DNA of 64,000 nt from Actinacidiphila sp. DG2A-62. Lineage in GTDB: Bacteria > Actinomycetota > Actinomycetes > Streptomycetales > Streptomycetaceae. The notes under the pieces were generated by a model. That model ran no database searches, had not been told where the DNA came from, and was given only the letters and a program-made list of their open reading frames with translations. The position numbers and the translations under genes were made by a program. Shown piece by piece: positions 26,640 to 34,355 of this stretch; position 1 is the stretch's first letter, and each line of letters opens with the position of its first letter. Where the stretch lies: NCBI RefSeq assembly GCF_035825295.1, contig NZ_JAYMGI010000002.1, positions 5,068,501 to 5,132,500 of the forward strand, in the 5' to 3' direction.

Positions 26640-27757
26640 CTACTGAAGTAGTCGAGCCAGATCCCGGCGACATCGCCCCGGTCGGCCGCACCGACCTCGT
26701 GCATGCCAGGAGCCAGGTCGCCGCGGGTGAGCATCCTGATGGCCGCCAGTATCTCGGCCTGCACGAGGTGGATGAACGGTCCCACGCTCGCGCCGTGCAG
26801 GAAGTTGACGGCGTTGCCGCCGTTGGCCAGATAGAAGTAGTGGCCCGTGGTCTGGTACCGCGTGACGTGCTCACCAGCCGCCGTGCGGGTGTACACGTCG
26901 GGCAGTCCGTTCAGCTCCAACTCGTCCTCGCTGGAGGTGACGGTGGCGACGTACGCACCGTTGCGCACATGAGGGAAGTCCTCGCCGCGCAGGGAAACCG
27001 CGCCGGTCGCGCAGAGCACCAGCCCCGCTCCGGCGAGCGCCCCCTGCCGGTCTCGGGCCACGGCGAACCCCTGCGAGAGCGCCTGCGTGCGTCGTACCGG
27101 ATCGGTGTCGAACACGGTGACCTGGACTCCTTTGGCGTGCAGGAGCCGGGCGATGCTGGAACCGAGCTTGCCGAATCCGATGACCAGCGCGGGTCGGCCG
27201 TGCGGAATGTCGCCCCGGCCCCGCATGACGGCCTCCGTGGAGAACACCACGGACTGACCGACCAGGAAGTCCTCGGGTTCCTTCAGCGGTGAGCGTGCCA
27301 CCGAGACCACCGGGCAAGGCGGCTTGTCCAGGGCGGCGTACCGCCGGTGGCCGTTCTCGGTGTCCTCGACCACTCCCACGACGCGGCCGGAGAACCGCGC
27401 GTACAGGCTGGCCAGCGTGGGGGCGAAGTAGCCGCCGACATCGAGCAGCACGATCGGCTCACCCCCGGCGCGGGATTCGAAGTAGTCCAGCGTGGCGTCG
27501 GCATCGGCGAACAGTTCACGCGACAGCACGTCGACCGGCACGGTCTTCTCGATCTCGCGCTGTGCCGTTCCGTCGATCGACTTGGGTTTGGGCAGCACCG
27601 CCCGCAACCCGCTCATGGCGGCGACCGCCCGCACGAAGCACGGCCGCTCCGGGAGCAGATGCGTCACCAGGAACGATGTCACCGCCTCGCCAGGAGCGAA
27701 CCGCGCCGCGACCTTGCCGAAGTACGCGTCCAGCCGCGCGCGTTCGAAGGTCTCCAT
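26636..27757 (-). CDS. S-adenosylhomocysteine hydrolase-like NAD-binding protein
   Basis: 373 residues, shorter than AHCY (about 430-480). The C-terminal half has the AHCY NAD fold: ALVIGFGKLGSSIARLLHAKGVQVTVFDTDPVRRTQAL (about 190-227). N-terminal to it, GVVEDTENGHRRY corresponds to the AHCY GVTEETTTG stretch, and SPLKEPEDF keeps a Lys and an Asp four residues later, like the catalytic Lys/Asp pair. The C-terminal KPDHYRY signature of true AHCY is missing. It is therefore a divergent homologue, possibly acting on another nucleoside thioether; this is inference. Its own start at 27757 lies 22 bp after the preceding gene's stop. Confidence 0.8.
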   Translation of the reverse strand: METFERARLDAYFGKVAARFAPGEAVTSFLVTHLLPERPCFVRAVAAMSGLRAVLPKPKSIDGTAQREIEKTVPVDVLSRELFADADATLDYFESRAGGEPIVLLDVGGYFAPTLASLYARFSGRVVGVVEDTENGHRRYAALDKPPCPVVSVARSPLKEPEDFLVGQSVVFSTEAVMRGRGDIPHGRPALVIGFGKLGSSIARLLHAKGVQVTVFDTDPVRRTQALSQGFAVARDRQGALAGAGLVLCATGAVSLRGEDFPHVRNGAYVATVTSSEDELELNGLPDVYTRTAAGEHVTRYQTTGHYFYLANGGNAVNFLHGASVGPFIHLVQAEILAAIRMLTRGDLAPGMHEVGAADRGDVAGIWLDYFSR

Positions 27758-27779
27758 GTCAGTTCCCTTTCTGGGGCGG

Positions 27780-28208
27780 TTAGGCGGGTTGGGTGGTGGG
27801 GTGCCAGGGGTCGGTGAGTTCGTAGCAGTGGCCGCCGGGGTGGTCGGCGTACTGGCAGCAGGTTTCGTCGAGGGGTTCGGGGGCGCGGGTGCGGCAGTCC
27901 GGAAGAACCGTGAGGGCGAGGGGGTCGTGGGGGTGGGTCCAGCGGACCCAGAGGGAGCCGGTGTCGGCGCCGGGCAGGTGCATGGCGTAGGCGTGGTGGT
28001 CGCCGGTGGTGTGGGCCTGGAGGGTGCAGCGCAGGTCGCGTTCGACGCGTGCGGTTTCGGTGTCGCCGGTAGCGCTGGTGGGGGTGTGGGCGTGGGCGAC
28101 GGGGACGAGGTGGTCGGGGAGGGTGCGCCGGGCGCCGCAGACGGGGAGGAGCGCGGGGGCGTGGGTGGTGGTGGGGTCGGTCGTGTCGGTGGTGGTGCGG
28201 TTGGTCAT
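27780..28208 (-). CDS. Hypothetical Cys-containing protein
   Basis: 142 residues with a Thr-rich N-terminus (MTNRTTTDTTDPTTTHAP), then CGARRTLPDHLV, LRCTLQAHTTGDHHAYAMHL, VRWTHPHDP and a C-terminal DETCCQYADHPGGHCYEL. The regularly placed Cys and His residues suggest metal binding. Not recognised. It is the first gene of a probable leftward operon with the AHCY-like and Nudix genes; a tRNA-like cloverleaf lies immediately upstream. Confidence 0.6.
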   Translation of the reverse strand: MTNRTTTDTTDPTTTHAPALLPVCGARRTLPDHLVPVAHAHTPTSATGDTETARVERDLRCTLQAHTTGDHHAYAMHLPGADTGSLWVRWTHPHDPLALTVLPDCRTRAPEPLDETCCQYADHPGGHCYELTDPWHPTTQPA

Positions 28209-28260
28209 GGGGTGGCTTTCGGTGTGGTGGTGGGTGGTTGGTGGGTTCTGTGGGTGTGGG

Positions 28261-28336
28261 TCCCCTCGCCCGGGGTCGAACCGGGGTCTTCCCGGCCGGG
28301 GGAGTGCCGGGGGCTCTGCCGTTGAGGTACGAGGGG
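28261..28336 (-). tRNA. tRNA-like cloverleaf with aberrant anticodon arm (possible pseudo-tRNA)
   Basis: Read on the minus strand from 28336: acceptor CCCCTCG pairs all 7 bp with CGAGGGG; D arm CTC-AACGGCA-GAG; a T arm CCCGG-TTCGACC-CCGGG that is fully canonical; a 5-nt variable loop AAGAC; and discriminator A. The anticodon region is 4 nt too long (CCCGGC/GCCGGG stem with a 9-nt loop ACTCCCCCG) and lacks U33, so the anticodon cannot be read with confidence. CCA is not encoded. It is either a decayed tRNA, a tRNA-like regulatory element, or a tRNA with sequence errors. Confidence 0.45.
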
Positions 28337-28373
28337 TGGCGGGGGAGTGCGTGCGGCGAGTCGGTGCGGGTGC

Positions 28374-28811
28374 TCAGGCGGGTGACGTGTTGAGCAGGGC
28401 CCAGACGGTTTTGGTTTCGTCCTGGTGGGGGGTCCAGCCCCAGTCGTGGGACATCGCGTGGACGAGGGGGAGGCCGCGGCCGGTTTCGGCGTACGGGTCG
28501 GCGTCGGCCGTCATGGCCGGCGGTTGCGGCGAACTGTCGCGTACCTCGATCAGCAGAGCGCCGCAGTCCGCGGTGACGGTCAGCTCGGTCGCCGGACCGG
28601 GGGCGTGTCGTAGCGCGTTGGCGAGCAGTTCGGTGAGCACGAGCAGGGCCGGGTCGGTGATCTGGCCCAGCTGCCATCGCGTGAGGAGTGCGCGGACCGT
28701 GCGTCGGGCGTGGCCCACGCGGGCGGGGTCCGGGTCGAGCGCGAGGGTGGCTTTGTGATGCGCGCGGACACGCGGTCGGCGGCGTGGGTCGAGGGCAGTG
28801 GCGGCGGGCAT
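28374..28811 (-). CDS. Anti-sigma-factor-like ATP-binding protein (HATPase_c_2)
   Basis: 145 residues. ATPase of the GHKL serine-kinase type: VRALLTRWQLGQITDPALLVLTELLANALRHA (N box, E-L-x-x-N), IEVRDSSPQPP (G1 region) and GRGLPLVHAMSHDWGW (G2). These proteins are abundant in Streptomyces and inhibit sigma or anti-sigma partners; the partner here is unknown. ATG 28811 has GGAG 10 nt upstream; longer in-frame starts would add unrelated sequence. Divergent from the HTH/TPR regulator, the classical WhiJ-type pairing. Confidence 0.85.
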   Translation of the reverse strand: MPAATALDPRRRPRVRAHHKATLALDPDPARVGHARRTVRALLTRWQLGQITDPALLVLTELLANALRHAPGPATELTVTADCGALLIEVRDSSPQPPAMTADADPYAETGRGLPLVHAMSHDWGWTPHQDETKTVWALLNTSPA

Positions 28812-29023
28812 GGTGCGGTCTCCGTTCCGGAAAGTCCAGGCGGGGTTGCCCGGTTCTTCTGTCTTGAGGGAATCGGAGTCGGTCCGGCGATCGCGTGGCC
28901 ATGGGGATGTAAGAAGGATGCAATTCCCGCTTCGCATGAGGCCTGTGAGGGCATGGGGCCTGCAACGTGCCCATTCAGGAGTTACGTTCGGATCGTTCAC
29001 GTGGTGGTAGCGCCGGAGCTGAG

Positions 29024-30358
29024 ATGACCGCAGACGCTTTGCCCAACAACGTCATCCGCGGGGTGCGGGAGGTCCAGTTCCGCATGAGCCGGGAGGAGTT
29101 CGCGCGGCTGGTCAACACGACTGCGGCGGCGACAGGCGAGAACACGGGCTGCACCGCGCGGCTTGTCGCTGCGTGGGAACGCGGGGAGGTGACGAGCCCG
29201 CGGCCGGTGTACGAGAGGGTCCTGCACGAACTCACCGGCCGCGGCCTGGCGGAGTTAGGCTTCCGCCCCCGCCGGACCGCGACCGAAACGGCCGTGCGCC
29301 TCCCGCAGTTGGCACATCCGAACGATCCGTACACACGAAAGGCGGATGACACCGACGTGGAACGGCGCGCTCTTCTCCGCGACGGGGTCGGCTCGGTCAC
29401 CAGCGTGGCGCTGGGCTTGAACGGTCCCCAGAGCTCCGGACGCCGGATGGGAATGCGAGAGGTACGTAGCGTCGTCGCGTCGACCATGGCCTTGTACGCG
29501 CATGACCATGATCACGGCTCTGCGGTCATGCGGCGCGAGGCCACCAAAGCTCTGCACACCAGCTACGAGTGGCTGAACCACGGCCACTTCACCCAGGCAA
29601 CTGGACGCCTTCTGCGGTCGGCGACGGGTGCACTTTCCATTGCCGCCGGCTGGTTGTCGTTCGACTCGGGCCAGCACGCCGACGCCCGGTCTCTCTACAA
29701 CGAGGCCCTGGCCGCCGCTCGACTCGCGCAGGATCCGGAGCTGGAAGCGCACAGCTTCGGCTGCCTGTCCTTGCTGGCGAAAGCAAGTGGACGGCCACGT
29801 GAAGCTGTTGCAGCCGCGCAAGCCGCCCGCAGCGTCGCCGGGCCGCTCGGTTCTCCGCGCATGCATGCGTTGTTCGCCATGCGCGAGGCGGGCGGGTGGG
29901 CGCTCATCGGGGATCGAAGCGCCTGCGATGCCGCGATCATCGATGCCCACGCTTACTACGCCAAGGGCCCGCGCGAGAACGATCCAGCGTGGCTGGAGTT
30001 CTTCACCCCCGCCGAACTGGCGGGGCTGGAGGCACTCTGTCGCGCCGACTTGGGCCAGCACGAGCGCGCCGCGTACGGCGCCGAGCAAGCCGTGCTTCTC
30101 CATGGTGAGGCCTTCGCGCGCAACCGCGCGCTCTACGTCGCCGATATCGCGGTTCAGAACGCAGTACGCGACAGGCCGGACCTCGATGCTGCTGTAGACG
30201 CCGCGAACAAGGTGCTGACCTTCGTACCCGAAGTGAAGTCCCGCCGCCTCCTGAACGCGCTGCGGGAGGTCGAGGCGGCTTTGCAAAGGCACGCCAAGGC
30301 CCCGCTCGCGTCGGAGTGGCTGGACAAGCATCGCGCCCTGACCATTGATTCCGCCTGA
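29024..30358 (+). CDS. XRE-type HTH regulator with TPR-like C-terminus (WhiJ/BldD-like context)
   Basis: 444 residues. An N-terminal HTH-like region (IRGVREVQFRMSREEFARLVNTTAAATG ... LVAAWERGEVTSPRPVYERVLHELTGRGL) is followed by a long helical domain with tetratricopeptide-like repeats (SFDSGQHADARSLYNEALAAARLAQD, CLSLLAKASGRPREAVAAAQAA, RADLGQHERAAYGAEQAVLLHGE). This layout occurs in many streptomycete regulators paired with an anti-sigma-like ATPase, as here. ATG 29024 has GGAG nearby. The 212-bp divergent region is AT-richer than its surroundings. A GNAT gene follows 10 bp downstream, so both are probably cotranscribed. Confidence 0.82.
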   Translation: MTADALPNNVIRGVREVQFRMSREEFARLVNTTAAATGENTGCTARLVAAWERGEVTSPRPVYERVLHELTGRGLAELGFRPRRTATETAVRLPQLAHPNDPYTRKADDTDVERRALLRDGVGSVTSVALGLNGPQSSGRRMGMREVRSVVASTMALYAHDHDHGSAVMRREATKALHTSYEWLNHGHFTQATGRLLRSATGALSIAAGWLSFDSGQHADARSLYNEALAAARLAQDPELEAHSFGCLSLLAKASGRPREAVAAAQAARSVAGPLGSPRMHALFAMREAGGWALIGDRSACDAAIIDAHAYYAKGPRENDPAWLEFFTPAELAGLEALCRADLGQHERAAYGAEQAVLLHGEAFARNRALYVADIAVQNAVRDRPDLDAAVDAANKVLTFVPEVKSRRLLNALREVEAALQRHAKAPLASEWLDKHRALTIDSA

Positions 30359-30368
30359 GGAGAACAGC

Positions 30369-30938
30369 GTGACCCGCGCCATGGCAAACAACGACATCGC
30401 CGCCGCAGACGAGACTGTTATACGCGTCCACGGTGTCAGCCAGACCCAACCCTTGGTGGACACTTTGGCGGACATCTGGGCGGACGCGCACCCGGAGTTC
30501 GCAGCCAACAGCCCGGATGGCCGGGCGCGCAGCGTCGCCTCCTTCCGTCGCCAGGTGAACGGCCATTTCAGACATGCCGGATTCACGTTGGCTGCCGCGT
30601 ACCAGAGTGGCACTCTCGTGGGGTTCGGCTACGGCTTTCCGTGCTCGGCCGAATACTGGTACGGCGCGGAGCTGTTGCCTGACATCCCCACTGACGCCCG
30701 CGAGGATCTGATGGGGCTCTGCGAGCTGGCCGTCCGGCCGGGCTGGCAGTCCCAGGGCATCGGAACGCGCCTGCATCAGCGCCTGGTCGAGGCCGTCGCC
30801 CCGCGCTGGACGTCGCTGCTCGTCCGCCCCGACAACCCCAGGGGCCGCGCGCTGTACGACCGTCTCGGCTACCGGTACGCGGGCCCGTACCGCAACGGTG
30901 ACGAGACGTACGACCTGCTGATCGCCCGCGTGGAGTGA
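30369..30938 (+). CDS. GNAT N-acetyltransferase
   Basis: 189 residues. The acetyl-CoA-binding motif is LCELAVRPGWQSQGIGTRLHQRLVEAV followed by VRPDNPRGRALYDRLGYRYAGPY, the usual end of the fold. Substrate unknown. GTG 30369 is chosen because TGAGGAG ends 6 nt before it; ATG 30381 is an alternative. The start follows the regulator gene by 10 nt, and the stop overlaps the next GTG (GTGA). Confidence 0.85.
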   Translation: MTRAMANNDIAAADETVIRVHGVSQTQPLVDTLADIWADAHPEFAANSPDGRARSVASFRRQVNGHFRHAGFTLAAAYQSGTLVGFGYGFPCSAEYWYGAELLPDIPTDAREDLMGLCELAVRPGWQSQGIGTRLHQRLVEAVAPRWTSLLVRPDNPRGRALYDRLGYRYAGPYRNGDETYDLLIARVE

Positions 30939-31615
30939 GCGGGGTGTCGGAACGCGGGCAGCGGGCGATCGGTGACGGACAGCGGGATGCGGCGCGGCGG
31001 TTGTGGGACTACTGCCGGTTGGGGCACGAGCCGCGGGCGTGTGCCGTCGGGATCGGGCTGGGGAGTCATGATCTCGGGGTGGCCTCGCGGGCGGCGGAGT
31101 TGTTCCACGCGGGGATGTTTCCGGTGATCGTGTTCAGCGGGGGGAACAGCCGGACGACGGTTGCGCGGTTCCCGCGGGGAGAGGCGGTGCACTACCGGGA
31201 GCACGCACTCGCGTTGGGAGTTCCGGACGCGGCGATCCTGGTCGAGCCGCGGGCCCGGAACACCGGGGAGAACGTCACGTTCTCGCGGCGGGTGCTGGCC
31301 GGGGCCGGGATCGTGCCGGAGTCGGTGATGGTGGTGTGCAAGCCGTACGCGGAGCGGCGTTCGTACGCGACGGTGCGGAAGCTGTGGCCGCAGGTCGATG
31401 TGGTGTGCGCGTCCGAGGCGTTGGGGTTCGAGGAGTACGTGAAGGGCATCGGCGACGCGAAGTTGGTGGTCGACATGCTCGTGGGCGATGTGCAGCGGAT
31501 CATGGCGTATCCGCGGCTGGGCTTCGCCGTTGAGCAGGACGTTCCGGATGAGGTGCGGGCCGCGTACGAGGTGCTGGTCCGCGACGGCTTCACGAGCCGT
31601 CTCGTTGCCGGCTGA
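30935..31615 (+). CDS. YdcF/DUF218-family protein
   Basis: 226 residues resembling the DUF218 (YdcF/SanA/ElyC) Rossmann-like family: GIGLGSHDLGVASRAAELFHAG, VIVFSGGNSRTT, then EPRARNTGENVTFSRRVL and VCKPYAERRSYATVRKLWP. Members have been linked to envelope or nucleotide functions; the reaction is not known. No membrane segment, unlike SanA/ElyC. The GTG start overlaps the preceding stop. A second GTG at 30944 is possible. Confidence 0.82.
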   Translation: MSGVSERGQRAIGDGQRDAARRLWDYCRLGHEPRACAVGIGLGSHDLGVASRAAELFHAGMFPVIVFSGGNSRTTVARFPRGEAVHYREHALALGVPDAAILVEPRARNTGENVTFSRRVLAGAGIVPESVMVVCKPYAERRSYATVRKLWPQVDVVCASEALGFEEYVKGIGDAKLVVDMLVGDVQRIMAYPRLGFAVEQDVPDEVRAAYEVLVRDGFTSRLVAG

Positions 31616-31636
31616 GCGAGCGTGGGGAGTTCGAGC

Positions 31637-32014
31637 GTGACGGATCTCGTGTACGAGCCCGGGCGGGTGTTCCGTGAGGCGTGGATCGCGGGGGTGCTGC
31701 GGCACTATCCGGGGGAGCCGAAGGCCGCGTACGTCGCGGGGTGGGAGGAGACGCCGCAGTGGGAGCGGGCGTCGGCGGCGGCCGTGGAGGACCAGGTCCG
31801 GGAGTTCCTCGTGGTCAGCGGCGGGCACGCGGCACGGCTGAGCCGGGAGCAGAAGGGCCGCTTCGTCGCGACGTGCTGGATCGCGCAGATCTACCGGCAC
31901 TTCGAGCATCCCAAGCCCGGATACGTCGCGGACTGGGCGGAGTTGCCGCAGTGGCAGCGCGAGACCGACGCGGACATCTTCGAAGCGGTTCAGGCGGCGG
32001 TCGCCCGAGCCTGA
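31637..32014 (+). CDS. Hypothetical protein with internal duplication
   Basis: 125 residues built from two similar halves: VFREAWIAGVLRHYPGEPK-AAYVAGWEETPQWERA and FVATCWIAQIYRHFEHPKP-GYVADWAELPQWQRE, each followed by an acidic helix (AAVEDQVREFL; ADIFEAVQAAV). I do not recognise the fold, but the duplicated helix-turn with WIAxxxRH and PQWxR looks like a tandem binding module. GTG 31637 has GGGAG 7 nt upstream. It follows the YdcF-like gene by 21 bp. Confidence 0.7.
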   Translation: MTDLVYEPGRVFREAWIAGVLRHYPGEPKAAYVAGWEETPQWERASAAAVEDQVREFLVVSGGHAARLSREQKGRFVATCWIAQIYRHFEHPKPGYVADWAELPQWQRETDADIFEAVQAAVARA

Positions 32015-32091
32015 GCGCACCGTTCCGCCGCTTGGCTTCACGTTCGGCGTGGCACCGGGCCAAGTGCCGCTGACCGGCGCCGCGTCGGGCG

Positions 32092-32721
32092 TCAGCGCGA
32101 CGCCTGCTCCTGTCGGCGGCCGGCGCTGGCCGTAGCGGGGGCCGGGATCGCGTTGTCCACGAGCACCGCCGCGATCGCCGCCGCGGTGGGAAACGCGTCC
32201 GCGTCGAGCACCCGCGTACGCGCCGCCGCGCCGTCGATGAGCAGCGCGAGCTGCTCGCCGAGCTGCTCGGGATCGGCGGCGCCGGCTCGCCGCGCGGCGT
32301 CCGTGAGCCGCGCGGCGACGGCCTGCTTGTACTCGCGTGCGTACCGGGACGCGGGGTGCTGCGGGTCGTGCAGCTCGACGGCCGCGGCGATGTACGGGCA
32401 CAGGGGCGTGGTCGGGGGGATGTCGAAGACCGCGAGGAGCTGTTCGCGGGGGGTGAGGTCGTCGCGGTCGAACACGCCGGACAGCACGGAGGGGTCGAAC
32501 CGGCGCAGATACTCGGCGACCAGCTCGTCCTTGCTCGCGAAGTGCTGGTAGGCCGTGCGCTTGGACACCTCGGCCGCCGCGCAGAGCTGGTCCATGCCGG
32601 TGCGGTTGATGCCCTGCTCGCGGAAGAGCCGCTGGGACGCGCCGAGGATGCGCTCGCGTGCGCCGCGCCCGCGACGCCGGCCGGTGGGGCCCTTCTCCAA
32701 CTCCTGCTGCGACTCCGTCAT
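32092..32721 (-). CDS. TetR-family regulator
   Basis: 209 residues; HTH region ARERILGASQRLFREQGINRTGMDQLCAAAEVSKRTAYQHFASKDELV. The C-terminal domain includes CPYIAAAVELHDPQHPA, seen in TetR proteins next to short-chain dehydrogenases. Divergent from the SDR gene at 32866; an inverted repeat lies directly before its start. Likely autorepressor and repressor of the SDR. Confidence 0.9.
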   Translation of the reverse strand: MTESQQELEKGPTGRRRGRGARERILGASQRLFREQGINRTGMDQLCAAAEVSKRTAYQHFASKDELVAEYLRRFDPSVLSGVFDRDDLTPREQLLAVFDIPPTTPLCPYIAAAVELHDPQHPASRYAREYKQAVAARLTDAARRAGAADPEQLGEQLALLIDGAAARTRVLDADAFPTAAAIAAVLVDNAIPAPATASAGRRQEQASR

Positions 32722-32731
32722 GGCTCCATCC

Positions 32732-32746
32732 TACCCCGGTTGGGTA
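32732..32746. promoter_or_regulatory. Inverted repeat operator in TetR/SDR divergent region
   Basis: TACCC-CGGTT-GGGTA, 11 bp from the TetR start codon. Two further copies of CGGTGTAC occur at 32752-32759 and 32806-32813 in the same 144-bp gap. Confidence 0.5.
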
Positions 32747-32865
32747 ACGACCGGTGTACATAGTTTGCGCGTCGCCTCGCCGCCCCGTACGGTAAGCACA
32801 CAGGGCGGTGTACTTAAGCCGTCCTCCCAGGTGCGCACGGCACCACCGGACCCGAGGGAGCGACC

Positions 32866-33600
32866 ATGGGAAAGCTGGACGGCAAGGTAGCGGTCATCAC
32901 CGGCGGCACCACCGGCATGGCACTGGCCGGAGCGAAGCTGTTCGTCGACGAGGGGGCGTACGTCTTCGTCACCGGCCGCCGGCAGGACGCGCTGGACCAG
33001 GCCGTGAAGGAGATCGGCCGCAACGTCACCGGCGTCCGCGGCGACGCCGCCGACCTGGACGACCTGGACCGGCTGTACGACACCGTCAGGCGGGAGAAGG
33101 GGAGCCTGGACATCCTGTGGGCCAGCGCGGGCGGCGGCGAGCCCGCGCCGCTCGGCGAGATCACCGAGGCGCAGTTCGACACCTGGTTCGGGCTCAACGC
33201 CCGCGGCACCCTGTTCACCGTCCAGAAGGCCCTGCCGCTCCTCAACGACGGCGGCTCCATCCTCATGACCGGCTCCAACGCCTCCCTCGGCGCCTTCCCC
33301 GGCTGGAGCGTCTACGCCGGCAGCAAGGCCGTCCAGCAGGCCTGGGCCCGCGTCTGGCTGAACGAACTCAAGGACCGCCGCATCCGCGTCAACGTCCTGA
33401 CCCCCGGCCAGGTGGCCACCGCCAAGCAGGAGGAGCTCTTCGACGAGGCCACCCGGCAGCAGTTCGAGTCCCTCATCCCGCGCGGGCAGATGGGCCGCCC
33501 CGACGAGATCGCCACCGTCGCCCTCTTCCTCGCCTCCGACGACTCCAGCTACGTCAACGGGTTGGAGCTCGTGGCCGACGGCGGCACCACCGCCCTCTGA
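32866..33600 (+). CDS. SDR-family oxidoreductase
   Basis: 244 residues, classical short-chain dehydrogenase. Cofactor motif TGGTTGMAL near residue 12 (the usual third Gly region slightly altered), acidic DAADLDD, Asn-rich strand WASAGGGEP in place of NNAG, catalytic Ser in MTGSNASLG and YAGSK (Tyr/Lys), then NVLTPGQVAT and the C-terminal YVNGLELVADGGTTAL. Substrate unknown. Divergent from its presumed TetR repressor and followed 34 bp later by an F420-reductase-like gene. Confidence 0.9.
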   Translation: MGKLDGKVAVITGGTTGMALAGAKLFVDEGAYVFVTGRRQDALDQAVKEIGRNVTGVRGDAADLDDLDRLYDTVRREKGSLDILWASAGGGEPAPLGEITEAQFDTWFGLNARGTLFTVQKALPLLNDGGSILMTGSNASLGAFPGWSVYAGSKAVQQAWARVWLNELKDRRIRVNVLTPGQVATAKQEELFDEATRQQFESLIPRGQMGRPDEIATVALFLASDDSSYVNGLELVADGGTTAL

Positions 33601-33634
33601 ACCGGACTCTGTGCGACCAGAGGCAGGGCATCAC

Positions 33635-34348
33635 ATGAGCAGCATCAGCATCATCGGCACCGGGAACATGGCCCGCGCCATCGGCGCGCGGGCCCTGGCG
33701 GGCGGCAACACCGTCGAGATCATGGGCCGGGACGGGGCCAAGGCCGCCGATCTGGCCGAGACCCTCGGCGCCGAGGCGCGCGCCGGCGCTGGCGCCGGCA
33801 GCACCGGCCGCGTCGGCAGCACGAGCGGCGCCGGCAGCACCGGCGTCAACGCCGTTGTCACGACGGGCCGGTGGGGCGCCACGCCCGCCGGAGACATCGT
33901 CATCGTGGCGCTGCTGCACGACGCCGTCGTGCCGGCCGTCAGCCAGTACGGAGACGCCCTCGCCGGCAAGGTCGTCGTCGACATCAGCAACCCCTTCAAC
34001 CCGACGTTCGACGGGCTGGCCCACCGCGAGCCGACCTCGGTCGCGCAGGAAGCCGCCCGGGCGGCCCCGGCCGCCGACGTGGTGAAGGCGTTCAACACCG
34101 TCTTCCGCCACGTCCTGGAGAACGGCCGCCCCGACGTCTTCATGGCCGGGGACAGCGCGCGGGCCAAAGCGAGCGTGGCGGCGTTCGTCGAGAGCCTCGG
34201 GCTGCGCCCGCTGGACGTCGGCGGTCTGCGCATGGCGCACTGGCTGGAAGGAGCCGGTCTGCTCACCGTGGGCCTCGCCAACCACGCGGTGGGCCACCTG
34301 GACTTCGCCCTCGGCGTCGCCGAACTCCGGGCCGACGCGGTGAAGTGA
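33635..34348 (+). CDS. NADP-dependent F420-oxidoreductase-like protein
   Basis: 237 residues. Starts with the dinucleotide motif ISIIGTGNMARAIGARALAGG, then VIVALLHDAVVPAV, VVVDISNPFNP, VKAFNTVF and ESLGLRPLDVGGL, as in the NADPH:F420 reductase family that shuttles hydride between NADPH and coenzyme F420. A Gly/Ala/Ser-rich insertion of about 25 residues (GAGAGSTGRVGSTSGAGSTG, about 50-70) is not typical. ATG 33635 follows AGGCAGGG. Possibly in the same TetR-controlled operon as the SDR. Confidence 0.85.
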   Translation: MSSISIIGTGNMARAIGARALAGGNTVEIMGRDGAKAADLAETLGAEARAGAGAGSTGRVGSTSGAGSTGVNAVVTTGRWGATPAGDIVIVALLHDAVVPAVSQYGDALAGKVVVDISNPFNPTFDGLAHREPTSVAQEAARAAPAADVVKAFNTVFRHVLENGRPDVFMAGDSARAKASVAAFVESLGLRPLDVGGLRMAHWLEGAGLLTVGLANHAVGHLDFALGVAELRADAVK

Positions 34349-34355
34349 CCGCCCG

